DNA of 64,000 bases from the NCBI GenBank assembly GCA_028554645.1, contig JAQOOI010000022.1:2108001-2172000 (forward strand), given 5' to 3'. Under the pieces are notes generated by a model. The model did not search any database. It had not been told where the DNA came from and worked only from the letters and a program-made list of their open reading frames with translations. Below are positions 31,828 through 42,316 of this stretch, piece after piece (within the stretch, counting starts at the first letter, position 1; the number at the start of each line of letters is the position of its first letter). The position numbers were made by a program, and so were the translations under genes. This DNA comes from Omphalotus guepiniiformis (Eukaryota > Basidiomycota > Agaricomycetes > Agaricales > Omphalotaceae).

Positions 31828-32814
31828 ATGCTTCAGACGCTATACATCGCTCGACACGGTCGGTAAACTTGAATTCGACTTATTCCAGCAATGTACTGAT
31901 GCGAGTAGGTTTTCGAAGTAGCTGGACTATGGGCGGTGACCGGTAAGAAGTTACATAGATGTGTAGAGAGCTCGTCGAAACCAGAGAATCCTATTTCTAC
32001 AAGATTAAACCGGAACGACCCTCTCTCGGAGTCTGGTATTGTCAATAACCTGGTTTCGTATATATCGCTTGAGTTGTACCAACATCAGTATTAGGATCAA
32101 GCGAGAGACCTAGCAAGCTACCTGCTCTCTCTGCCCGAAGAGAAGCGGCCCTCTATCATCTTCTCCTCCCCGTACTGTAAGAAGTGCACTCAAAGTTGCA
32201 CATTTGATGACCTTTAGCCCTCCATCGCCCACAGATCGTTGCCTGCAAACGAGCCAGGTCACCTCTATTGCGTTAGGAATCCCGATCTATGTAGATCACC
32301 GTAAGTAGCACTATCCATGGCTCATCCTCATCACTATCCTGAGACCTCACACGAGTTGATAGGCCTCTCGGAATGGTACTCAGACGTTACAGCTGCAAAA
32401 AAGGTACAGCAGCCAGAGCCTCCCCATGCAACCGTCCTCCGAGAAGATTTCCCTGAAATCGACGCTCAATCTTGGTCTTGCCTTTGGTACCCACCTTCCG
32501 AAGGCGAAAACGTTAAACAGCTTACAGCAAGGATGTCAGCGTTCTTTTCGGACTTTCTGCCTCAAGTGGACAAGATCAGTGAGAACCCCATGAAGATTCT
32601 CTTGGTGAGCCACGCTGCACCTATAATCGGCCTCGTAAGGGTACTTTTGGGGGAAGATGACACTCCAGTCAGACCAGGGTGTTGTTCAATCACCGAGTTC
32701 GAAGACTCTGGAAATTTGGAAGGATCTGGCGGGAGATGGATAGTCAAACGCATCGGAGATACATCCTATGTCAGTGGCGACACAAGAGAATGGGGTTTTG
32801 AAGACTATTACTGA
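31828..32814 (+). CDS. Histidine-phosphatase domain protein, Tfc7 (tau55)-like, copy 2
   Basis: This is a tandem paralogue of the previous gene. The start MLQTLYIARHG joins FRSSWTMGDR, then LNRNDPLSESGIDQARDLASYLLSLPEEKRPSIIFSSPYYRCLQTSQV, LSEWYSD, WYPPSEGENVKQLTARM and ILLVSHAAPIIGLVRVLLG. Catalytic residues are kept (RHG, the RCLQ arginine, and SHAA). The protein stops at WGFEDYY, shortly after the domain, so it lacks the extended tail of copy 1. The glycine before LSEWY appears as arginine by my splice (GATCACC|gtaagt). All exon phases agree, so it looks intact. Confidence 0.72.
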
Positions 32815-32868
32815 TATACCCGCAAGTCCAAACTTAGTATATACACATTCCACATAACTACTGTTCGA

Positions 32869-34234
32869 CTAGAATTTGATCCAGGCACTAGCATAGCTAA
32901 CACTAGAGTCTCGGATCGTCTCGCAGGGACTACTCTGCTCATACCTAACCCATTTGATAGTCGGATGACGCGCCTCGCTGCTCTTCTCCAGTGTCGACAA
33001 TGATCCTAACAGCACGCCAATGGGGTGCCTGCCGCAGATAGTGTTCTTCGTGTGAGCCAAATATTTCGCGAATTCAGCATGCACTGCAGCTGCGCTCGAG
33101 CGCGGAAGAGTAAGAATGTCCATAGCTTCGTGATCGAGTTTCCTGATAGATTGGTGGATGGCGTGACTTTGAGAGGGACCAGTCCCCCTTGAAAGACGTA
33201 TACCGGGTGCAGTACTTGGTGCTGGTTCTGGATAATAGTACGTGTACGAAAATCTAGTTCCCCTGCGAAGATCCAGTGAATAGAAGCAGGATGATGTAGT
33301 GCGAATAATATACCAATGACAGAAGTCGCTTGACACGACACAAAACGTATCTTCCCTGGCCAGGTACGGTGCGAGCAGCTCTCCATACACAGCTTCTTTC
33401 TGTTGCGAAATAGCTCCGACAACAATAGGTACAATAGTGATTTCCATTCTGCTCGGTAATCGCACCAGATCTGCCGAGACGACAACATTGAACCAACTCA
33501 CCCCTCAAATATCTTCCGAATATATGGCAGGTGCATCTCAAGACTGTGTTCCGCCTCGTCTTCATCAAGTTCTAATGTACGAAATTTACCGGTGCCTTGA
33601 AGTTCCTTGACGGCTGAATAGAAATCGGTGTCCATCCCGATAGTATGAAACGGCCAAACGCACTTTCGAGATCCAAGGGTAGGTTTCCAATCGGGGTTTC
33701 GTATTCTTCACAAGCAGAGAGAGCACAACCATCCAAATAAATGTGATGAGAAGGACCGAGGACGAAGACGCGTTTGCTTGAGAGAAAGACCACAGATATT
33801 GAAAGATGAAAGCCACGATAAGCGCAGGGGACTCACATTCCACTAGTGTCTATACTCTTGTACGCCCAAGCAGCAGCAGGTCCAGAGTACGCATATCCGG
33901 CGTGTCTGAAGAGCGAGGATTAGTCGTAGCGACTATTTCAAGGCAAGTTGAGCGAACGGTGCAATGATAGCTTTGCAGCCTTTCACTGGGAATGGGTCTT
34001 CAGTCCCATTGACGTCTTGGAGCCATCCTGACAATTCCGTATCGAGAACACGTCCTAGTGTTCACAGAGACAAGCGTTAAAGATAGGAACCATTAAGCCA
34101 AGGACAACAAGATTCACCGTTTCGGTCATACCAACTGCCTGCATGAGACGCAGAACGAACACTTGCGACAGAAAGGTGTCAATATCACTAATAATGTTTC
34201 AAGGATCCAACTTGCGTTTCTGTTTCGCGAGACA
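32869..34234 (-). CDS. MEMO1 family protein
   Basis: MEMO proteins share a dioxygenase-like fold; human MEMO1 links ErbB2 signalling to cell motility, and fungal orthologues are poorly characterised. Exon 1 is 20 nt (MSRETE plus two bases) and joins by a GC-AG intron to VRSASHAGSWYDRNG, the family start. Then come RVLDTELSGWLQDV, KGCKAIIAP, AGYAYSGPAAAWAYKS, FVLGPSHHIYLDGCALSACEEYETPIGNLPLDLE, a SSDFCHW segment, and near the end AIHQSIRKLDHEAMDIL and CGRHPIGVLLGSL. The His residues of HAGS, SHHIYLDG and DFCHW are those conserved in the family. Confidence 0.87.
34163..34214 (-). other. GC-AG intron in MEMO1 gene
   Basis: The 20-nt first exon ends GAAAC and is followed by GCAAGT. The acceptor is TCGCAAG, after which VRSASHAGSWY continues in frame. 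No GT donor gives the conserved MEMO start. Confidence 0.65.
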
Positions 34235-34491
34235 TGCCGACAGTGGTTGAAGCTAGTGAAGGTCGAAAGCTGTTCAAATACTCAAGAGTGCTGCTGATCA
34301 TAATCGATCAGAACATCACGGCATCCTTCAATCTTAAAACTCAGAAGTTGAACAGATCTAGGGACAGTGCCGTGCACTGGGGCAGATACAAAGAGAAAAT
34401 AAACGAGCAACATTGCATGGAGCATGATGATGGACTGCATATTGCAATATACATGGAGAAGGAATGCGAGTTAAAAAACCATGGCAACACT

Positions 34492-35087
34492 TTACTCCTC
34501 TGACCGCAGACGAGCTGCAGAGTTTGTGACTTTGATTCCGAGAACCTTAGCTCTGAGAGTGGATAGTGGTCAGAAGACGAATACAGCGATAACGAAAGAG
34601 GACGCACCGCTCCAATATCGTTGTGCGGTTTCGGCTGCTAACATTGTGGGCAATCTCGGCCGAGTAGCTTTTGTTGTGCATTAAAAGAAGTTCAAGTTCG
34701 CGCACGTTGCTGACTAGGAACTTTTTCAGGCCATTGGGAAGCAGATGCCTTGTCTAAAATTGTCGTCAGCACAACACACGGCGGAAATGCAGAGTAAAGG
34801 CAATGTACCTTCTGGTTGCTGCCATAGCCGATCTAAATGATGACTTAGACAGTGCGACGATGATTATTACACTACAGAACCCACCTTGGGCATGGGCGTC
34901 TGGCCCTTGAATCGACGCCTGACCCTGTTGTCAATACCCTTGGGTTTCCGCCATGCCTCCTTCACACCGTGATAACGGTCCGACTGGTGGCGCCTATGAA
35001 ACCATATTGAGCATGAAATTTTCGAATGCGAACTTATACAACGAACTTGAAGACCTTGGTACGTTTCTTGACAATCTTGATGGCCAT
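34492..35087 (-). CDS. RPL32: 60S ribosomal protein eL32
   Basis: Assembled from short exons: [13 protein letters not shown](K), then [20 protein letters not shown] and [13 protein letters not shown], a tiny exon IGYGSNQK, then [43 protein letters not shown], and a last exon [19 protein letters not shown]. eL32 is a core protein of the large ribosomal subunit, and every segment aligns with the family over its full length (about 130 residues). The first intron uses donor GTTCGT, giving VFK|RHQ. The start codon is at 35087. Confidence 0.93.
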
Positions 35088-35805
35088 GGCGATCTGCAGA
35101 CAGGAATGTGTGTGAGTTTCGTGTGGGTTGAAAATTTCAAAGTGCTAGAAATCGTCATCCGGGAGTACCAAGTGTCATCCAGCTTGTCTGCCATCCAATT
35201 CCATAGAACAAGAGCGCATAAAGAGTCCAGCAACACAGAAGGAGCTTTGGACGTCTTTGGAACATAATTAGGAGACACTCACAGAGTTTTAGGGCTTAAG
35301 GAATACGCTGGAACGATGAGACTGGGGATGACTGGAGTGTTGCGGCTCTTGCCCGTGAGAAACATGGAGCTCCGGAGGTTGTTTTGCTATTTTAGCAATC
35401 ATCGCCGGAGGTTGTTTATGTATGTATGTACTTTGGCAATAAGCTCCGGTGTGTAATTTTCAGTGCTAAATGTAGACGCTCTTCAGGCCGTTAAATCAGA
35501 TTCAGATTGTTTCTGTCTCCATGAAGGCTGATGTATGCGCGAGACCTCTCTCTTCTTGTCAGTGGTCACTGCGCACATACGTTACGTCCAGAGTAAGGAC
35601 ACAATGTAACATATCATCGCTACAGATGTGTCTCGTGTCGTCTAGGTCTGAACAAAGGAAAGCGAAGAAAGCATTGAACAGCAACCGGGGAAAGACACGT
35701 GCGACTCTCAGCAGTAAAATTATATTTTATGTCTCACGCTTGACCCGTCGACATCATACTCTCCTTTCCCCATATTTCTCTGGTCGGTACAGGGAAACCA
35801 TTTCG
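35088..35805. other. Divergent intergenic region RPL32 / kinase
   Basis: About 720 bp between start codons. A 13-bp direct repeat (CCGGAGGTTGTTT) occurs near 35373 and 35405, and a GTAT tandem run lies near 35418-35431. An in-frame methionine at 35521 upstream of the kinase is unlikely to be the start. No independent gene is supported. Confidence 0.45.
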
Positions 35806-37675
35806 ATGCTGTCGGCGCCCCAGCTAGACTTGGCCTTTGACAGTGAGGAATGGAAGACACCGCCACTACCTTCAAAGCTATACAGGTCGTCTAGCAATGC
35901 TAGCACCATCAGCAGTTACGGAGTCACATCGTTTGGGAAAGGATTCGACTGGGAAGAAAACACTGCGCCAGACAATCAGCTTCACATGGGCTCCTTTTAC
36001 CAATCATCAGAACCAAAAGAGGAGACTACGAGACTTGCATTCGACATAAGCAAGGATTATCCTGAGGAGGAGAAATCTCGGAAGCCTGCTAACAGTGTGG
36101 CAGACACCTCAAAAGTAATGCGTCTCGTAACCAATGTTACCCCTACTCCTACTGCTTCCTTGATTTCTTCCTCAGTTTCTTCGGAGCCTTTCTACATGTC
36201 CCCTTCCCAGTCAAGATCTCCATCTCCCGCTATCTCGACCTCTGCTCCTCACAAATCTCCGCAAGTTCGCTCTCCCACTGCTCCTCGTCCGCGTAGGCGT
36301 TCATCTCAACAGCGAGTGTCTTTGGTTGCTGGTCGTGTTCTCATCGCTCCAAGGGAATCTCCTACTCCACCGCCTCTCTTGGTCCCCCATACTCTACAGC
36401 GTGCTGGGAGCAACAGCAGTTTTCTCAGTGTAGCGGCCAGCACTCGCGCGCCCTCTCCTTCCACTCAGGAGTCCTTCCTGGGAGATCGGAGCATATCTGA
36501 TTTCGAGGTTGAAGGCGAGATTGGCAGGGGTGCATATGGATTAGTGAAGCGTGGAAGAGAAAAGCTGGCAGACGGGTCACTGGGGGTGAGATTATTCCTT
36601 CAAATCATATTCATCGCTTCGTTGATTACCATCCCGATAGCCACCACTCGTTATCAAACAAATCATCAAATCTCGTATACTGGCCGATTGTTGGAAGAAG
36701 CACCCCAAGTATGGCACAATCCCGATAGAAATATATGTCATGTCCGCAATCTCGAACACCTCATATGTATTACCCTCTCGCCGACCATGGGATCCTTCAC
36801 GATTGAATCCTTCGACGGATTCTGATCAGGAGCAAGACTGGATAGAAGGCAAAATTATCAAGGGCCACCCGAATATCTGCCCTCTTCTCGATTTCTTTGA
36901 AGATAACCATTACTATTACCTTGTCTTACCTTCGACGACGCCAGAGCGTCGACCAGACGAAGCTCCTCCTCCATCCGATCTTTTTGACCTGGTGGAGAGT
37001 TTCCCGCAAGGTCTCCCATCCGGCTCCATTAGAACGTACTTGGGGCAAATTGCAGATGCAATGATGTTTCTTCACTCGCATGGCATTGGCAAGTAATTGG
37101 CATTCTTATCATATTCCTACTAATAGTGTGCGTGTAGTTCATCGTGACATTAAAGATGAAAATGTGGTTCTCGGTCCCAACGGCAAGTGCATATTAATAG
37201 ACTTCGGTAGCTCTGGTCTGGTGAAGAAGGGTGGATGGGACTCGTTCAGTGGAACGTACGTCTGTCTTAGTTGCCTTTACACGGGTGTCGTCGCTCATTG
37301 TTGTGCAGGCTTGACTATGCTGGTCCTGAAATCCTGCGCGGCGAGCGATATCAAGGAAAGGAGCAAGATGTGTGGGCTTTTGGAGTAGTGGCATACGTTT
37401 TGCTTGTTGGAGAATGTCCCTTCATGACAGCAGCTGAAGCTCAGGATGGTCTTGAGTCACCGTTTGCAAATGCTTCTATATCTTTAGACGAACGCTGTGC
37501 CGATGGAAAGGAGAACGACGGAGAGGAGTCTGACGGGGGTGGCGCACTCGGAGATGCAGCCGCGCTTGTCCGAGCATGCCTTCGGATAGATATATCTGCG
37601 CGACCCACATTCGAAAAACTTCTCCAATGTCGCTTCCTATCGGGAAATGGTGGATGGACGGAATACAAGCCTTAA
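35806..37675 (+). CDS. PAS-kinase-like Ser/Thr protein kinase
   Basis: About 570 residues in four exons. The N-terminal 225 residues are Ser/Pro-rich and disordered. The kinase domain begins FEVEGEIGRGAYGLVKRG. After an intron comes PPLVIKQIIKSRILADCWKKHPKYGTIPIEIYVM; this R-I-L-x-D-x-W..GTIP-x-EI pattern is characteristic of PAS kinase (Psk1/Psk2, PASK). Catalytic motifs are VHRDIKDENVVL, LIDFGSSG, YAGPEIL and DVWAFGVVAYVLLVGECPF. Yeast Psk kinases control sugar flux and translation. No PAS domain is visible in the N-terminus as read here, so either it is absent or the gene has upstream exons I have missed. Confidence 0.78.
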
Positions 37676-38340
37676 ATAGCAGGTTGCTGTGAGGCTCACG
37701 TCACTGTATAGCACCTGCTTAGGCTGGAGGCACCTTCGCTTGCGCTTATCTCAGGTGCACCCTGCGAACGAGGATACTCTCGGTTGACAGCTACCATCGT
37801 GATTTTCATGTTATCGATGCTAATATCTGCAACCCTGTGCTCCCAGCCTATGGGCATTGTCGATTCATTGTACTTTTACGTCTTATATTTATCTATTTCT
37901 CGTAGTTCTCGTTAGGAAGTTGACTGTAGGCTGTATAGCAGATCAAATAACAAAAGTTGTACTTGTTAACCTTGGAAGGAATTGAATTAATGGTATTCCG
38001 GCCGGAGCTCGGTCGGGACCGATGAGTCACGCTTTCTTTATCGGCCATCAATCGATGAAAATTTTTCAGCGATTTTGGCTATAACTAGGCCAAACATTAT
38101 CATTGCCCGCCCACTCTTCTTTCCCCTCCACTACCACCACTAGTCCACTTTCACCTTCTCCTTGTACTCAAAGTAAGTTTCAACTGCTTTCTTGCGATAT
38201 TTGGTTTCTGGTTGTAGTCTGGCTCGCTGCGTAATTGGATTCGCATCTTTCATTTGAGATGCAGTTTTAAAACATCATCAATATCTCATCGATGTCGTGC
38301 GATCTCAGTTCTAACAGTCCTCCTTGCAGAAAACTCTAAA
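37676..38340. other. Promoter and leader of EF-1alpha gene
   Basis: About 665 bp. Pyrimidine-rich tracts near 38105-38165 (CTCTTCTTTCCCCTCC, CCACTTTCACCTTCTCC) are typical of highly expressed fungal translation genes and precede a probable leader intron. Confidence 0.55.
38173..38329 (+). other. Probable 5' UTR intron of EF-1alpha gene
   Basis: Donor CAAA|GTAAGTTT, a T/C-rich interior and acceptor CCTTGCAG, 11 bp before the ATG at 38341. Leader introns at this place are common in fungal EF-1alpha genes. Confidence 0.6.
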
Positions 38341-40165
38341 ATGGGAAAGGAAAAGACCCATGTTAACGTTGTCGGTGTGTTTTCAGTCTCAAACATCATC
38401 TCTTCATCGTAGCTGAATCTTATCGTCTCTAGTCATCGGTCACGTCGATTCCGGCAAGTCGACCACCACTGGTCACTTGATCTACAAGTGTGGTGGTATC
38501 GACAAGCGTACCATCGAAAAGTTCGAAAAGGAAGCTGCTGAGCTTGGAAAGGGTTCCTTCAAGTATGGTGAGTCGATCTTCTTGATCTCCGCACGCAATC
38601 AAGGAGTCAACTTTTTCTCGACAGCTTGGGTGTTGGACAAGCTCAAGGCTGAGCGTGAGCGTGGTATCACTATCGATATCGCCCTATGGAAGTTCGAGAC
38701 TCCCAAATTCATGGTTACCGTAAGGAATAAAATAGCTTAGGTGGACTCGGTATCGTTGACAATTGCTTTTTTAGGTCATCGACGCTCCCGGTCACCGTGA
38801 TTTCATTAAAAACATGATCACTGGTACCTCACAGGCTGACTGTGCCATTCTCATCATTGCTGGTGGTACTGGTGAGTTTGAGGCTGGTATCTCGAAGGAT
38901 GGCCAGACCCGTGAGCACGCTCTGCTCGCCTTCACCCTCGGTGTGCGTCAGCTCATCGTTGCCGTCAATAAGATGGACACCACTAAGGTTCGTCCAAGAT
39001 CAAACTCGTAGATGAAGGCGCAGCTAATTGTCAGTGCAGTGGAGCGAGGACCGTTTCAATGAAATCGTCAAGGAAACCTCCACCTTCATTAAGAAGGTTG
39101 GCTACAACCCGAAGGCGGTTGCGTTCGTTCCTATTTCTGGATGGCACGGTGACAACATGTTGGAGGAGTCTACCAAGTAAAGCTAATTTTCAAATGAGAG
39201 ATTTGAGTGATTGCTAATTTTACTTGTTCAGCATGCCATGGTTCAAGGGCTGGACCAAGGAGACCAAGGCCGGTGTTGTCAAAGGCAAGACCCTCCTCGA
39301 CGCCATTGACGCCATCGAACCACCCGTTCGTCCTTCGGACAAGCCTCTCCGACTCCCTCTCCAGGATGTCTACAAAATCGGTGGTATTGGAACAGTGCCT
39401 GTCGGTCGTGTTGAGACCGGTATTATCAAGGCTGGCATGGTCGTCACCTTCGCTCCATCTAACGTCACCACTGAAGTAAAGTCGGTCGAAATGCACCACG
39501 AGCAGCTCGAACAGGGTGTTCCTGGTGACAATGTCGGCTTCAACGTCAAGTAATGATTTTGTCTCATCATCGTATCCGCCAATATTGACGATCTGTTTTC
39601 AAGAACGTCTCGGTTAAGGATATCCGTCGTGGTAACGTCGCCTCTGACTCGAAGAATGACCCTGCCAAGGAGGCCGCTTCCTTCAACGCACAGGTCATTG
39701 TTCTCAACCACCCTGGTCAGATCGGTGCTGGTTACGCCCCCGTCCTCGATTGCCACACTGCCCACATCGCTTGCAAATTCGCTGAGCTCATTGAGAAGAT
39801 TGACCGACGAACTGGAAAGTCACTCGAAGCTTCTCCCAAATTCGTCAAGTCTGGTGATGCCTGCATTGTCAAGCTTGTTCCCAGCAAGCCCATGGTATGC
39901 TATTGTTCTTAACTGTCATTAGCGATTTCCTGACATCGTTTTCTGTAAGTGTGTTGAGAGCTACAACGAATATCCTCCTCTCGGTCGTTTCGCCGTCCGT
40001 GACATGAGACAGACCGTCGCTGTCGGTATCATCAAGTCCGTTGATAAGACTGACAAGACTGGTGGAAAGGTGAGTGGAAGTGCAAGAAATATAATAAATT
40101 CATAGACTTAGTATCTGTTTGTTACAGTGACGAAGTCTGCGGAGAAGGCCGCCAAGAAGAAGTAA
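38341..40165 (+). CDS. TEF1: Translation elongation factor EF-1alpha
   Basis: This GTPase delivers aminoacyl-tRNA to the ribosomal A site. [11 protein letters not shown] joins [22 protein letters not shown] (P-loop, G1). Then come [15 protein letters not shown] (switch I region), [15 protein letters not shown] (G3), VNKMDTTK (G4) and FVPISGW (G5). Domains 2 and 3 follow: [53 protein letters not shown] and [20 protein letters not shown]. The last exon gives [12 protein letters not shown]. Eight or so short introns split the gene, including a first intron after only ten codons. Length is as usual (about 460 residues). All motifs are intact. Confidence 0.97.
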
Positions 40166-40611
40166 TTAGATGTAGAATCAGTGTATCATTTCCTCATCTC
40201 TTTCTTTTTCTTTCGTCTTATTTTCATTGGTACTCATTACACTGTCATCACTACTGCAATCTTTTTGTATTCACGTCAACGATGCTGATTGTGGGAGGTT
40301 GTGAAGAACAACTCTCACTGCATGCTATTACGCTCTGGGTAATGAAATACCTGTTGGGTGACGAATGTTTTCATCCTGAGTTTGATATTTGTTCTCTTTG
40401 TTCTCATTCTTCAGAGACGTCCGAGCTCGGGCACAAATCCACGCGCAGACCTGGTATTTCTTGCACTCCTTATCCTTGTGGAGATTGTGTTTAAAGGTAA
40501 ATGTTTCGCGCACTCAGCTATTTACTACTATCTTTCTCAGGCGACACATTTGTATTCATCAGAACAAAACTTATTCATTACACCATTTGTACAACTTCGA
40601 GATCATACCTT
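40166..40611. other. Convergent 3' region TEF1 / dienelactone hydrolase
   Basis: 446 bp between convergent stop codons, starting with a T-rich TEF1 3' UTR. Open frames here carry no recognisable protein. Confidence 0.5.
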
Positions 40612-42108
40612 TCAACAGACGTGCTCTGGTTCCTGGGTGACACCAACTCGTGGCCCGAGATCGCGGCCTACAGTTCTCTCGAACACTTCCATCATGAAAG
40701 TGAAAAGTGAGCGAGTGAGAGCAGCATCCCAACGACCTTTAGAGCTTTCGTCGCGAACGAAAGCGTGCTGCGCCTGCACTTCAAGGAACTGATTGGCGCG
40801 GCGTGCTGTTCAGTGAAGAATTGGGAGAATTGAAACAGTGTCAAACGTACCGAGGCGGTCACGTTTGCGTCTTCAAGAGTGGAACGGATCAAATCTCGTC
40901 CTGCTCGAGGGACATGAGTGTCCTTGGAAGAGTAGATGAGAATGATATTCAAGGTAACTGGCATGTATCGACTCACTTGCTTTCCAAAGATCATCTGTCC
41001 AAGATTGTCGTTAGCAATGACAGAGAAAGTGTGGCTAGCTTTCTTACCACCAGCTCCTTGCCAGTCATGTCTCCCTTGCGAACGCGAGCAAGACTGTCAT
41101 CGTTCTTGCCTTTGCCCAAGGTCGCACTATGAATGTCAGTTCCGAAGAAGCAGACAGAGGCCAACACGCGACTGTCAAACGCAGCCTACAAAAAATGTTG
41201 CAGATGATCCGTAAGCAGCAAGCAGCAACAAGATGAGTAGACCTACTCGGAATGCCTAAGGTCGTGGAAGAGATCAGACATCTAATCCTTTTACTAGAGA
41301 GTTTGTACATACAAGGTGTCCCCCGAGACACATGCCGGTCGCTTCACCGAGTGAGTATCGTAGTCAGAAATGTGCTAGGTGAGCATACCTGCAACACGAC
41401 CATTACAGTTGGGCAATGAGAGTAGCAAATCGATACTCAAAGCCGCATCCTGTATAGTTTAATCAGCACACATCTGGGGCCACAAAATATGTATATCACT
41501 CACCTCATCGTAAGCAGCAACCTCTTTCTCGATCTAAAGCATACAATGAAGGTACGTTCACAGGTAGGGCAGTGCTAGAAATTCACCTTGTATTTGTTTC
41601 CTCTGTCGGTACCTATAATATTTGCATCGATAAGCAAAACGAGTTATCAGAAGAAAACGAAATGCTTGCCCTCTACGTCGTACGGGATAGCCTCAGGTCC
41701 TTCAAATTCGTGATATACGGAGGGACAAGCTAATACAAAGCCATAAATAGGAAATTTCATTGATCGGCAGACTCCAGCAATAACAGACCGACGACATATC
41801 CATGACTGGCAATCTGTCCGGCGAAACGTTCGACAGGACCAGTCACTTGGTAGATCTCACTATGATCATAAGAATCAGAGATGAAAAACAGTACTTATAT
41901 ATGGATTAGATTGACCTGAAGACAAGCACACCTAGAGTAAAAGGTGAGAGACATGATCATGCCAGATTATTTCTTTCTTGTGCAGCACACCTGGAAACTT
42001 TGCGTGTGGATAATTGGCGACTACAGGGGAGATAACGAAGACTCTGATAGGGCGGCCATTGGGGTCGAGTTTGGTGGGGATGTCGTGAAAAGTCTTTGTG
42101 ATGAGCAT
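40612..42108 (-). CDS. Dienelactone hydrolase family protein
   Basis: Assembled from many short exons: MLITKTFHDIPTKLDPNG, FVISPVVANYPHAKFPG, a 16-nt exon giving VLVF, EIYQVTGPVERFAGQIASHGYVV, ACPSVYHEFEGPEAIPYDVEG, EKEVAAYDE, NCNGRVGATGMCLGGHLAFRAAFD, ATLGKGK, IFGKQDTHVPRAGRDLIRSTLEDAN and FLEVQAQHAFVRDESSKGRWDAAL. The alpha/beta-hydrolase shows the DLH nucleophile elbow with cysteine (G-M-C-L-G-G), the acid in KQDTHVP and the histidine in AQHAF. Such enzymes hydrolyse dienelactones or related esters in aromatic catabolism, but the substrate here is unknown. It is divergent from a GNAT gene, with a palindromic CGG site between them. Confidence 0.83.
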
Positions 42109-42316
42109 ATCGATAAATGATAATCCTCAATTCTATTTTCGGCCGGCCATTTATACCCATATCGAGGGAAAATTCCGGCTATATCCGGAAAAGATGGCGC
42201 ATTTATACCTATATATGGACAACTTTCCTCCCAAGTGATCAAAGGCCGACAAACGTGCGCAGACATTTAGCAATGCTACTACAAAAGAGCCAGTCTTTTC
42301 TCTCCTTCTCGTCCAA
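42109..42316. promoter_or_regulatory. Divergent promoter DLH / GNAT
   Basis: 208 bp between the two start codons. It contains GGCCGGCC (42141-42148), two similar ATTTATACC(C/T)ATAT motifs (near 42150 and 42202) and an 18-bp palindrome at 42173-42190. Confidence 0.55.
42173..42190. promoter_or_regulatory. CGG-N6-CCG palindrome, candidate Zn2Cys6 factor site
   Basis: TTCCGGCTATATCCGGAA consists of inverted TTCCGG arms around CTATAT. The CGG-N6-CCG geometry is that bound by Zn2Cys6 regulators such as yeast Ppr1 and Aspergillus UaY. It sits midway in the divergent promoter and could serve both genes. Binding is inferred. Confidence 0.5.

Noticed and set aside
34234..34503. Plus-strand 89-residue frame starting at the MEMO1 start codon
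   Set aside because: It runs antisense to the RPL32 3' end and has no family similarity.
35521..35805. Upstream extension of the kinase gene
   Set aside because: The first 95 residues look like translated leader sequence; the ATG at 35806 starts directly before plausible coding sequence.
40282..40792. Plus-strand frames between TEF1 and the DLH gene
   Set aside because: They overlap the 3' end of the DLH coding exon on the other strand and carry no known features.
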